Shown: piece after piece, positions 27,593-35,530 of the stretch
Layout: every line of letters begins with the position of its first letter
Numbering within the stretch: the first letter of the stretch is position 1
Origin: an uncultured Propionimicrobium sp.
GTDB taxonomy: Bacteria; Actinomycetota; Actinomycetes; Propionibacteriales; Propionibacteriaceae
Reading direction: 5' to 3'
Assembly (NCBI GenBank): GCA_946221385.1
Contig: CAMIGX010000001.1
Location: 186,001-250,000, forward strand
DNA: 64,000 bases
Program-made: the position numbers and the translations under genes
Notes under the pieces: generated by a model
The model's database searches: none
The model's input: only the letters and a program-made list of their open reading frames with translations
What the model was told of the DNA's origin: nothing

Positions 27593-28459
27593 TCATGACG
27601 CGAAATGCGCGCGAGCTCGGCTAAGCAACGGTCCGTTGCTGCCGCTCAGTTGAAAATTCAGTTGCTCGGCTGGCGGCTGAGCAGCCGGTGACGCTACGCG
27701 ATGGAACCGAAGCTGCACCCCCTCCTGGGGTACTACCAGCGGCGCACTGAAGGCCGCCTGCGCCAGCGAAAGCCAGCGGCCCGGATGATCGTCGATGAGT
27801 CGTTGCCCCGCCAGACCCAACAGCAACATGCCGTGCGCGATCGGGCCAGGGAAACCAAGCTGCGCTGCGGCAGCCGCATCAGTGTGGATCGGATTGTGAT
27901 CTTGGCTCAGTTCGGCATAGCCACGCAGATCTGTCTGGGTCAATCGGCCAATGACTGCGTGCTCGTCCTCGCTTTGGCTGTCAGCGTCGTTCTGGCCTGC
28001 CGATTTAGCCTGCAGGCTGGGCGCCGCATACTCCTGGTGATAGCTCCACAGCACTGTGTTGGCCGTGGCGCAGCGTCTAGCTGGCGTCGTGACGGCGAAC
28101 TCAATTTCGATCACGTCATGGCTTTGACGTCGCCGGATCTTGGTCAGGGTCGGTTCGATGCGATATCGAAGACCTGCTGCCAGCGGCGCTGAAAAAGTGA
28201 ACTGCTGAGAAATGTGCACGCACCTAGCTGGCGTCAAGCCCAGTCCGTCGACGGCAAACAACGGGCCCCAGGCTCGCGTCACTAGGCCAATCGCCAAAGC
28301 TAGCTGCCAGCTGTGTTGATCGATCAGCGGCTCCGCGGCGTCTTGAGGAGCCGCGGCACAGCGCAGTGGTGCGCGCAGCGCTTGGACGAATTGGCTAGCC
28401 GTCTGCAGATCCAAGCTGATCTCTTGGCTGGCTAGCTCACCTGACTCACGACGCTGCAC
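27593..28459 (-). CDS. Double hot-dog MaoC-like (3R)-hydroxyacyl dehydratase
   Basis: The second half carries the hydratase-2 motif of MaoC proteins, YAELSQDHNPIHTD at 181-194 with catalytic D187 and H192, followed by FPGPIAHGML. The first half resembles the FAS1/HadA-type hot-dog fold without the catalytic pair. Such proteins add or remove water at the 2,3 position of acyl-ACP or acyl-CoA. In Mycobacterium the same place, between rpmG and tRNA-Trp, holds hadA, hadB and hadC of mycolic-acid synthesis. Here one fused gene of 288 residues takes that place, upstream of murB. GTG 28459 has only a weak ribosome binding site. No mycolate genes are seen, so a role in ordinary fatty-acid metabolism is more likely. 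Confidence 0.8.
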   Translation of the reverse strand: MQRRESGELASQEISLDLQTASQFVQALRAPLRCAAAPQDAAEPLIDQHSWQLALAIGLVTRAWGPLFAVDGLGLTPARCVHISQQFTFSAPLAAGLRYRIEPTLTKIRRRQSHDVIEIEFAVTTPARRCATANTVLWSYHQEYAAPSLQAKSAGQNDADSQSEDEHAVIGRLTQTDLRGYAELSQDHNPIHTDAAAAAQLGFPGPIAHGMLLLGLAGQRLIDDHPGRWLSLAQAAFSAPLVVPQEGVQLRFHRVASPAAQPPAEQLNFQLSGSNGPLLSRARAHFAS

Positions 28460-28483
28460 CCGCCCAGGCTAACCCGGCTAGGC

Positions 28484-28524
28484 GAAAACAAAGACACCGC
28501 CAGCAGTCTGCTAGCAGCGTCTTT
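28484..28524 (-). terminator. Probable rpmG terminator
   Basis: Outer arms AAAGAC (28490-28495) and GTCTTT (28519-28524) enclose an imperfect inner pairing; on the minus strand GTTTTCG follows. It lies 22 bases past the rpmG stop. Confidence 0.5.
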
Positions 28525-28545
28525 AGGAAAATTAAATGCTCGAGC

Positions 28546-28716
28546 TCAGCGGCTTTCGCGGTGCAAGGTGTGCTTGTTTTCTTTGGGGCAGAACTTCATC
28601 ATCTCGAGACGATCCGGGGTGTTACGACGGTTCTTCTTGGTGATGTAGTTGCGCTCCTTGCACTCAGTGCAAGCCAGCGTGATCTTGGGGCGGATATCCG
28701 CGCCTTTCTTAGCCAT
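28546..28716 (-). CDS. rpmG: 50S ribosomal protein L33 with incomplete zinc ribbon
   Basis: L33 of 56 residues from ATG 28716, which has AAGGAGG upstream: MAKKGADIRPKITLACTECK, then ERNYITKKNRRNTPDRLEMMKF and CPKENKHTLHRESR. Mycobacterial and streptomycete L33 at this locus has two CxxC pairs. Here the first pair (CTEC) is intact, but in the second pair the final Cys is Glu (C-P-K-E), so zinc binding is doubtful. Transcribed after the tRNA-Thr/tRNA-Met genes, matching the order in other actinobacteria. Confidence 0.95.
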   Translation of the reverse strand: MAKKGADIRPKITLACTECKERNYITKKNRRNTPDRLEMMKFCPKENKHTLHRESR

Positions 28717-28827
28717 GACGTCCTCCTTGGTGGCTGATATTTCACCTGCCGACGGGGTCAGGCGTTGTAGCAAGTTTTGCGACTGACTTGGCCACGCTGA
28801 CTGGCGAATGTGACCTGCGTCATCGTC

Positions 28828-28900
28828 GTAGCGGGAGCGGGACTCGAACCCGCGACACAGCGATTATGAGCCGCTTGCTCTACCTCCTGAGCTATCCCGC
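28828..28900 (-). tRNA. tRNA-Met (CAT)
   Basis: A 73-base cloverleaf with acceptor GGCGGGA/TCCCGCT (first pair G-U), D arm GCTC/GAGC, anticodon loop CTCATAA with anticodon CAT, and T arm GCGGG/CCCGC. The paired 5' end suggests an elongator rather than initiator tRNA. No CCA is encoded. Confidence 0.95.
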
Positions 28901-28951
28901 CCCTGTTGGCTGCAGCGCACATTCCGTGAGGTTCGGACTGCCACCAACCAG

Positions 28952-29024
<73 letters not shown>

Positions 29025-29174
29025 GAATCATGCAAGACGTCGACCCAATCTGGGCTGAATATTTCAGCTCAGCAGGACGGCATCCAGCAGACCAATCTAT
29101 CCCAGCGCCAAGCGGGGCAGCAAATTATTGCGACCTCGCTTGCTGATGACGCGCCACAGCGCACGGCTGGAACC

Positions 29175-29260
29175 TGGTGGCAGGTGTAGGATTCGAACCT
29201 ACGTAGGCGTTAACCGACGGTTTTACAGACCGCTCCCATTGGCCGCTCGGGCAACCTGCC
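29175..29260 (-). tRNA. tRNA-Tyr (GTA) with encoded CCA
   Basis: A class II cloverleaf of 83 bases plus CCA, with acceptor GGCAGGT/ACCTGCC, anticodon loop CTGTAAA with anticodon GTA, a long variable arm and T arm CCTAC..GTAGG. The 3' CCA is encoded at 29175-29177, unlike the other three tRNAs in the window. Confidence 0.95.
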
Positions 29261-29372
29261 AAGGCCGGGCAAAAAGCCAGCGTCAACACACATTAGCTCA
29301 TCGGACGAATCGGCAAAAATCCGACGTCAACTATCCGCCCTCGAATCGCCAAATCGCTGGCATGATGAACAG

Positions 29373-29861
29373 ATGGCAGATAGCTCATTCGACATCGTCA
29401 GCAAGGTCGACCGTCAAGAAGTCGACAATGCTTTGAATCAGGCCGCTAAAGAGATCGCGCAACGTTTCGATTTCAAAGGCACTGACACCTCAATTCGCTG
29501 GTCCGGCGACGAGATCGCCATGGCAGCTAATGGCGAAGAGCGCGTCAAGGCGATTTGGGACGTCTTTCAATCCAAATTGGTGCGCCGCCAAATTTCTTTG
29601 AAAGCCGTCCACGCTACTGATCCGAAATTGTCTGGCAAGACTTGGCAGATGACCGCGTCAATGCAAAATGGCATCAGCCAGGAAAATGCCAAGAAGATTT
29701 CCAAGCTGATCCGAGACGAGGGCCCAAAGAGCGTCAAGACTCAGATTCAAGGCGACGAAAAGCGCGTCACCAGCAAGTCCCGCGACGACTTGCAAGAAGT
29801 GCAGCGCCTGATCAAAGCCCAGGATTACGATTTCGCGGTGCAATTCGTGAATTATCGCTGA
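29373..29861 (+). CDS. YajQ-family nucleotide-binding protein
   Basis: A 162-residue member of the YajQ/UPF0234 family, which has two ferredoxin-like folds and in Xanthomonas binds cyclic di-GMP. It begins MADSSFDIVSKVDRQEVDNA and contains QRFDFKGT, KLVRRQISLKA and the C-terminal LQEVQRLIKAQDYDFAVQF. Length and ends fit the family exactly. No ligand can be assigned here. It is encoded opposite to tRNA-Tyr, with a 112-base divergent gap, and stands alone. Confidence 0.93.
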   Translation: MADSSFDIVSKVDRQEVDNALNQAAKEIAQRFDFKGTDTSIRWSGDEIAMAANGEERVKAIWDVFQSKLVRRQISLKAVHATDPKLSGKTWQMTASMQNGISQENAKKISKLIRDEGPKSVKTQIQGDEKRVTSKSRDDLQEVQRLIKAQDYDFAVQFVNYR

Positions 29862-29881
29862 TTGGTCAGCCGAGGCGCGGA

Positions 29882-30277
29882 CTATTCGGTGCCTAACTCC
29901 AGGGGTAAGACGATCAATAGCGTGCCCAGCCCCAAACCCAAGCCGGTGACCAGCCACAGCAGTGTCGACGTCGGGTCGTAACGCAGGGCTTGGGTGCTGC
30001 GCAACGCTAATGACCAAAGCAGCGCGTCGATGACGGGATAGGCAGCCAAGATGACCGCGCCGATGCGGATCCGACCCCGATCCTTCGCGATAGCCAGCAG
30101 CGCGCTGATCCAAGCGCACGGCGCGGCGGCCATGCCGAGCACCAATAAGCTGCCAGTCACCGGATGTCCGCCGTGCCGGCTCAGCAGCATCCCTGCCAAG
30201 ACCAACAGTCCGACGGCGGCCCAATGGAGGGTCAAACTGAGCTGAATCGTCCGGGATCGCTCATCGGTCTTGGCCAT
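29882..30277 (-). CDS. Small four-helix membrane protein of unknown function
   Basis: A 131-residue protein with about four hydrophobic helices: near 15-32, 40-63, 72-92 and 104-125. It is preceded by a charged N-terminus (MAKTDERSRT). I do not recognise the family. It starts at ATG 30277, divergent from the ABC transporter genes with an A/T-rich gap between, and ends 20 bases from the YajQ gene, facing it. The codon use looks like its neighbours, so it is probably real. Confidence 0.6.
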   Translation of the reverse strand: MAKTDERSRTIQLSLTLHWAAVGLLVLAGMLLSRHGGHPVTGSLLVLGMAAAPCAWISALLAIAKDRGRIRIGAVILAAYPVIDALLWSLALRSTQALRYDPTSTLLWLVTGLGLGLGTLLIVLPLELGTE

Positions 30278-30365
30278 AGATCACAATTTTATTTAGATCT
30301 CAAATTGCTATCGCTGATTTGATACGGCGTCACAAATGTCTTTGCTACGCAATATTGTGCATGCC

Positions 30366-31151
30366 ATGTCCGAGCAGATTTCGCCCGCCGCCACGCAAGC
30401 GCAGCCGTCCGCCCAAGAACCCCTCGTGCAGATCCGTGAGGTGCATAAATTCTTCGGCGACTTCGAGGCGCTCAAAGGCGTCGATTTGGATATCGCCCGC
30501 GGAGAGAAGGTCGCGCTGTTGGGTCCATCAGGCTCCGGCAAGTCGACGCTGTGTCGATGCATCAATCGGCTCGAGACGATCTCCTCGGGTTCGATCAAGG
30601 TGGACGGCGTCGAACTGCCCGAGGAAGGCAAAGCGTTGGCCGAGCTGCGCGCTGACGTCGGCATGGTCTTCCAGTCGTTCAACCTCTTCCCGCATTACAC
30701 CGCGCTAGAAAATGTCGCATTGGCGCCGGTGCACGTGCGTAAGACCTCCAAAGAGGAGGCCCGCGAGGAGGCGAAATCGCTGCTGCAGCGAGTCGGCTTG
30801 GCAGAGAAGGCCAATTCGCTGCCCAGCCAACTGTCGGGTGGCCAACAGCAGCGCGTCGCGATCGCGCGAGCGTTGGCTATGCATCCGAAAGTCATGTTGT
30901 TTGACGAACCAACCTCAGCGCTCGACCCGGAAATGATCAATGAGGTCCTCGATGTCATGTCCGAGCTGGCCGAGCAAGGCATGACGATGCTGGTCGTCAG
31001 CCATGAGATGGGATTTGCCCGCGCGGTCTGCGACCGAGTCTGTTTCATGGACGCCGGTCAAATCGTCGAACAAAATACGCCCGACGAATTCTTCGATAAT
31101 CCCCAAACTGATCGCGCCAAGGACTTCCTATCTAAGATCCTCAGCCACTAA
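30366..31151 (+). CDS. Polar amino-acid ABC transporter ATPase (GluA/GlnQ type)
   Basis: The ATPase of a polar amino-acid importer. Walker A is GPSGSGKST, the Q loop GMVFQSFNLFPH, the signature LSGGQQQRVAIARAL, Walker B VMLFDEPTSALDPE and the H-loop VVSHEMGFAR. From ATG 30366 it has 261 residues with a short Ala/Gln-rich lead. Another in-frame ATG at 30336 is possible; neither has a clear ribosome binding site. It is first of four consecutive genes (ATPase, binding protein, two permeases), the arrangement of the glutamate transporter gluABCD in Corynebacterium. The exact substrate is inferred. Confidence 0.92.
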   Translation: MSEQISPAATQAQPSAQEPLVQIREVHKFFGDFEALKGVDLDIARGEKVALLGPSGSGKSTLCRCINRLETISSGSIKVDGVELPEEGKALAELRADVGMVFQSFNLFPHYTALENVALAPVHVRKTSKEEAREEAKSLLQRVGLAEKANSLPSQLSGGQQQRVAIARALAMHPKVMLFDEPTSALDPEMINEVLDVMSELAEQGMTMLVVSHEMGFARAVCDRVCFMDAGQIVEQNTPDEFFDNPQTDRAKDFLSKILSH

Positions 31152-31216
31152 ATCTGGCGCTATTTTCTCGATCTCATAACTGAATATCTGTCAACTAATT
31201 ACCGAAAGGGATGCGA

Positions 31217-32197
31217 ATGGCGATCAATGTCACTCGACGCAATTTGCTTTTCATCGGCGGCGGCCTGAGCGCTGCTGCCGCGTTGACCGCCTGCGGCGGC
31301 GATGAGCTGCCAGCACCGGCGGCTTCTGGTTCCGGCACCGCCGGCGCCGCCCGTCAGATCGACCTGGCCGCCTACGACGCGATCATCAAGGCCGGACCGG
31401 TCGCCGACGAGGCTGCGATCAAGGCCAGCCCTTGGGCGAGCAAGATCAAGCAAGCTGGCCAGCTGCACCGCGGTGGCACCAACACCTCACCGATCTTCAG
31501 CATTGAGGATCCCGTCAACGGCCGGATCATCGGTTTCGACGCGGGCATCGGCGATCTGCTGGCGCACTACATCACCGGTGGCAAGGACGTCGCCAAGCTG
31601 CAGAAGTTCACCCAGGTGACCTCTGCGACGCGCGAGACGATGCTGCAAAATGCCACCGTCGACGTCGTCGTCGCGACCTACACCATCACCCCGGCGCGCG
31701 CTGAGAAGATCGCCTTCGCTGGCCCCTACTACTCTTCTGGCACCTCGGTGCAGGTCAAGGCCACCAACACTGACATCAAGGGCTACCAGGACCTCAAGGG
31801 CAAGAAGATCGCGACCCAGCAGAACTCGACTGCTATCGCGACCATCGAAAAGATGATCCCCGAGCGTGGCGAGGTCATGTTGTTCGAGGACAACGCAGCC
31901 TGCGCCGCCGCGGTCCAGCAGGGCCGTGCGGACGCTTATGTCATCGATCAGTCGATCTTGCTGGCCAATGTGGTCAAGTTCCCCGATCTCAAGGTCGTCG
32001 GCGAGCCCTTCACTGAAGATCCCTATGGTATCGGTCTGCCGAAGGAAGATCCCAGCGCTAAGGAATTCGTCAACACCTTCTTGGAGAAGATCCAGGCGTC
32101 TGGTGACTGGAAGAAGCTCTACGAGGCCACCATCGGCAAGTTCATGGACGGCCCGGCGCCCAACCCGCCGAAGCTCGGTTCGGTCGCCGGCTCGTAG
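31217..32197 (+). CDS. Amino-acid-binding lipoprotein of the ABC importer
   Basis: A solute-binding protein of family 3 (glutamate/glutamine type), 326 residues from ATG 31217 with GAAAGGG upstream. The signal is a lipoprotein type with a twin-arginine stretch, TRRNLLFIGGG, and lipobox LTAC, giving C26 as the lipidated residue. The mature part has DAGIGDLLAHYITGG, QVTSATRETMLQNATVDVVV and PYYSSGTSVQVK segments (shown in part) typical of the family. The double Arg suggests export by Tat, which is less usual for this family. It is followed by the permease genes. Confidence 0.9.
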   Translation: MAINVTRRNLLFIGGGLSAAAALTACGGDELPAPAASGSGTAGAARQIDLAAYDAIIKAGPVADEAAIKASPWASKIKQAGQLHRGGTNTSPIFSIEDPVNGRIIGFDAGIGDLLAHYITGGKDVAKLQKFTQVTSATRETMLQNATVDVVVATYTITPARAEKIAFAGPYYSSGTSVQVKATNTDIKGYQDLKGKKIATQQNSTAIATIEKMIPERGEVMLFEDNAACAAAVQQGRADAYVIDQSILLANVVKFPDLKVVGEPFTEDPYGIGLPKEDPSAKEFVNTFLEKIQASGDWKKLYEATIGKFMDGPAPNPPKLGSVAGS

Positions 32198-32268
32198 TAG
32201 CTGATAGACGCGGCAGATCCCCAGATTGCGATCTAAAGTCACAGTTTTGAATCCGAAATTGGAGTGCC

Positions 32269-32946
32269 ATGGAATTGATCCAAGACAACTGGCAGCAGTT
32301 ATTGAACGGCGTCGGCTTGACGCTGGGCTTGACGCTGCTCGGTTTCGCCGGAGCTTTGATCATCGGCACACTGCTGGCGATCTGCCGCGTCTCACCAATC
32401 GCGCCGTTACGGGTGGCGGCGACGATTTACGTTGAATTTTTCCGCAATATTCCGCTGCTCAGCTTGTTGATGCTGGTGGTCTTTGGCTTGCCCGATATCG
32501 GGGTCATGTTGCCGCTATTTTGGTGCGGCGTCATCTCGCTGCTGTTGAGCAGCTCGGCTTTCGTCTGCGAAGCGGTGCGTTCGGGCATCAATACGATCTC
32601 GATCGGCCAATCTGAGGCGGCCCGGGCCCTGGGGTTGAGTTTTTGGCAGCAGCTGCGGCTGATCATCTTGCCCCAGGCATTGGCCAAGATGGTGCAACCG
32701 CTGATCAACGTCTTCATCGGCACGCTGCTCGGTTCGTCGCTGTGCGCGGCGGTCGGCGTCACCGAGATCACCAACGTGACCCAGCAGCTGAACATTCAAT
32801 ATGCGCAAGCGGTCTTCTTGTTTCTGCTGTCCGGCGCGGTCTATCTGATCTTCGCACTGGGTATCGGCGGGCTGGGCGCTCGCTTGGAACGCAAGCTCAA
32901 CTCAGCTACCAGAGCCGGCCGACGCGCTGAGGCGGTGAGCCACTGA
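32269..32946 (+). CDS. Amino-acid ABC transporter permease (GluC type)
   Basis: An inner-membrane permease of the HisM family, 225 residues, about five membrane helices. The N-terminal segment NGVGLTLGLTLLGFAGALII and the EAARALGLSFWQQLRLIILPQA coupling loop (EAA motif, shown in part) are present. A GGAG site is 5 bases before ATG 32269. Its TGA overlaps the next ATG by one base (TGATG), so the two permeases are made together. Confidence 0.92.
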   Translation: MELIQDNWQQLLNGVGLTLGLTLLGFAGALIIGTLLAICRVSPIAPLRVAATIYVEFFRNIPLLSLLMLVVFGLPDIGVMLPLFWCGVISLLLSSSAFVCEAVRSGINTISIGQSEAARALGLSFWQQLRLIILPQALAKMVQPLINVFIGTLLGSSLCAAVGVTEITNVTQQLNIQYAQAVFLFLLSGAVYLIFALGIGGLGARLERKLNSATRAGRRAEAVSH

Positions 32947-33815
32947 TGGCAAATGCGCAGCACGCGACCCGCGTCCTATTTGACGAACCAGGCCCGCGCG
33001 GACGGGCCCAGATCCGGCTGATCACCGTCATCGTGCTGATCTTGTTCGCGCTGCTCATCGCCGGCGCGCTGTGGCAGTTCGGCACCCATGGCCAGCTAGC
33101 GGCTGCGCGGTGGAAGATCTTCAGCCATCCGGCGATCATGCGACTGCTCGGCAAAGGCATGTTAGGCACTTTGATCGCGACCAGCGTCGGCGCCATTTTC
33201 GCCTTCCCGCTAGGTCTCTTGCTGGCGTTGGGCAGGCTATCCAAGAACCGCGTGCTGTCGGCATTTTGCACCGGCTGGATCGAATTCTTCCGAGCCATCC
33301 CGATGCTGCTGGTGGTCTACGCTTTCTTGCTCGCGCTGCCACGCTATGGCATGGATGTGGCGACCTTCTGGAAACTCGTCATCCCGATGATCTTGGTCAG
33401 CTCGGCGACCACCGCGGAAGTCTTCCGGGCTGGCATCTTGGCCGTCGATAAGGGCCAGAGCGAGGCGGCCGTCTCGCTAGGCATGACGCGCGCAACGGCT
33501 ATGCGGCTAGTCATCTTGCCGCAAGCTTTCCGCATCGTGCTGCCTGGTCTGTTGACGCAGCTGGTCACTTTGCTCAAAGATTCGACGCTGGGCTTCGTCG
33601 TCAGCTACAACGAGCTGATGCAACAAGGTCGAGTGCTGATCGCCGCCGGCTACACCAAGTTGATCCAGACCTACCTGGTCGTCGCGGTCATTTACGTGCT
33701 CGGCAATCTGCTGATCACCAAACTCGCCGAGTATCTGCAGCGCCGAATGGGCCGTACTGCCTCGACAAATCTGACCGACGCCGAAGCTAATGAGCTGCTA
33801 ACGACCCACCAGTAG
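32946..33815 (+). CDS. Amino-acid ABC transporter permease (GluD type)
   Basis: The second permease, 289 residues. A longer N-terminus with one extra helix (LITVIVLILFALLIAGALW) precedes the core. GTLIATSVGAIFAFPLGLLL, EFFRAIPMLLVVY and the EAA loop (SEAAVSLGMTRATAMRLVIL) are clear. It ends 37 bases before the glutamine amidotransferase gene, with no terminator between. Confidence 0.92.
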   Translation: MANAQHATRVLFDEPGPRGRAQIRLITVIVLILFALLIAGALWQFGTHGQLAAARWKIFSHPAIMRLLGKGMLGTLIATSVGAIFAFPLGLLLALGRLSKNRVLSAFCTGWIEFFRAIPMLLVVYAFLLALPRYGMDVATFWKLVIPMILVSSATTAEVFRAGILAVDKGQSEAAVSLGMTRATAMRLVILPQAFRIVLPGLLTQLVTLLKDSTLGFVVSYNELMQQGRVLIAAGYTKLIQTYLVVAVIYVLGNLLITKLAEYLQRRMGRTASTNLTDAEANELLTTHQ

Positions 33816-33852
33816 TGACTTAAGCATCGCGATCTCGAAAGGAAAACATCCA

Positions 33853-34608
33853 ATGTGCCGTCTGCTGGGTGTAGTCGCCAGCGCACCGACAGATTTTGCC
33901 GCTGCGGTCGGGGGAAATTTCGACCAGTTCATCGAGCTATCGAAGGTGCACAAGGACGGTTGGGGTACTGCCTGGTTGGCCGATGACGGCGTGCAGGTCG
34001 TCCGAGGTGTGCCGATGGCTTGCGAGGATCCGCAGCTTGGCCCAACCCTGCAGCAGGCGGTCGCTAAAGAACTCATCTTGCACCTGCGCTGGGCTACCCC
34101 TGGCATGACAGTCAATATCAACAACTGCCATCCCTTCACTGACGGCGAGCTGGCGTTCGCGCACAATGGCTCGTTCACGCCGACCGAGCAGCTACGTCAA
34201 GATCTCTTGGATTGGGGCGCGTTAGCCCCCCAGGGCACCACCGATTCTGAGCTCTATTTCTCGCTAGTGCGCTATCTGCATCGCACGATGAGCTGGCCCC
34301 AGGCATTTCGGATGGCGATTGCCCGCATCGCCGCTGACGAAGCCGCTCAAGAGATCCCTGGGTTGCCGGGACTGAATGCGATGTTGATCACCCCCGATGA
34401 GGGGCTCTACGTGGTGTCCTATAACAGCAAGACGCGGATTTTCGATTTCGAATCTGAAGATTATTACCAGCTATGGATTCGTCGAGATCCAGATAAAGTC
34501 ATCATTTCGTCTAGCAATTGGGATTTGCCCGGTCATGAATTGTTGGACAATTTGCGGGTTTATCACGTCAAACCAGATTTGACGATCGACGAATATCCGA
34601 TCGTCTGA
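33853..34608 (+). CDS. Class II glutamine amidotransferase (YafJ/EgtC-like)
   Basis: An Ntn-type amidotransferase domain of 251 residues with the catalytic Cys directly after Met (MCRLLGVVAS). It contains HKDGWGTAWL, LILHLRWATPG, CHPFTDGELAFAHNGSF and TDSELYFSLV, the glutamine-binding set of the YafJ/EgtC group. It would release ammonia from glutamine or cleave a gamma-glutamyl bond. AAAGGAAA precedes ATG 33853. Its place 37 bases behind a glutamate-type importer suggests a shared operon and a link to glutamine or gamma-glutamyl compounds. No ergothioneine genes are seen. Confidence 0.85.
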   Translation: MCRLLGVVASAPTDFAAAVGGNFDQFIELSKVHKDGWGTAWLADDGVQVVRGVPMACEDPQLGPTLQQAVAKELILHLRWATPGMTVNINNCHPFTDGELAFAHNGSFTPTEQLRQDLLDWGALAPQGTTDSELYFSLVRYLHRTMSWPQAFRMAIARIAADEAAQEIPGLPGLNAMLITPDEGLYVVSYNSKTRIFDFESEDYYQLWIRRDPDKVIISSSNWDLPGHELLDNLRVYHVKPDLTIDEYPIV

Positions 34609-34612
34609 GCCG

Positions 34613-35530
34613 ATGATGCGGGCAGCGACTTTCAACGTCAACGGCATTCGAGCCGCGCAACGGCGCGGTTTCGAGGATTGGCTAGCGACCGCCAATTGTG
34701 ACGTGCTCGCCTTGCAAGAGGTGCGTTGCCCCCTGCCGGCACTGCCGGCAGGGGTCTTCGGTGACTATTTCGTCAGTTATGCCGCCGGCGACCGGGCTGG
34801 ACGCAATGGCGTGGCCGTCTTGACTCGCGAGCGGCCGACTGAGATCCGTACCTGGGATCGCACCGCGACATTGTTGACCCCCGGAGCCGCCAGCCCGCAG
34901 CCGCTGGCGGATTTACCGGCCGGGGTGTTGGCGCGGCAGCTGCGAGCCTTCGCCGCGCACGGCCGTTATCTGGAAGTCGATCTAGCCGATCGCCCATTGA
35001 CGGTCGCCAGCCTCTATCTGCCCAAAGGTGACTCCCCCACCGGGCGCGACAGCCGTTCGGGTGACGATCCGGCGGCAGCCCGCGCCAGATATGACGCGAA
35101 GATGGCATTCATGGCCGGCTTTGCTAATCAGATTCGGCGCTCCAGATTGGCTGCCAAGAGTGCTGGTCGAGAATTCCTGGTGATGGGTGATTTCAATATT
35201 GCGCACACTGAATTGGACATCAAGAATTGGCGCTCTAATCGCAATGCTGCTGGATTCTTGCCCGAAGAACGCGAATGGTTGGACGGCCTCATTTCAGCGC
35301 GCACGCTGGTCGACGTCGTCCGAAAATTGCATCCTGGCCAGCCAGGCCCATATTCGTGGTGGTCGTGGCTGGGCCAAGCATTCAACAATGACGCCGGCTG
35401 GCGGATCGACTATCAACTAGCTAGCCCCGGCTTGGCGCGGCGTGCCGAAGCGAGCCATGTCGCCCGCGCCGACAGCTACGAGGCGCGCGTCAGCGATCAC
35501 GCTGCGGTCGTCGTCGACTATCTCGACTGA
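34613..35530 (+). CDS. xth: Exonuclease III / AP endonuclease
   Basis: An Mg-dependent AP endonuclease and 3'-5' exonuclease of base excision repair, 305 residues, somewhat longer than the usual 255-270. It has RAATFNVNGIRAAQRRGFEDW, LALQEVR with the metal-binding Glu, MGDFNIAH, WRIDYQLASP and the terminal SDHAAVVVDY with the catalytic Asp-His. ATG 34613 is only 4 bases after the amidotransferase stop, so the two are coupled; a second ATG follows immediately. The 3' end overlaps the convergent MptB-like gene by 41 bases. Confidence 0.93.
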   Translation: MMRAATFNVNGIRAAQRRGFEDWLATANCDVLALQEVRCPLPALPAGVFGDYFVSYAAGDRAGRNGVAVLTRERPTEIRTWDRTATLLTPGAASPQPLADLPAGVLARQLRAFAAHGRYLEVDLADRPLTVASLYLPKGDSPTGRDSRSGDDPAAARARYDAKMAFMAGFANQIRRSRLAAKSAGREFLVMGDFNIAHTELDIKNWRSNRNAAGFLPEEREWLDGLISARTLVDVVRKLHPGQPGPYSWWSWLGQAFNNDAGWRIDYQLASPGLARRAEASHVARADSYEARVSDHAAVVVDYLD

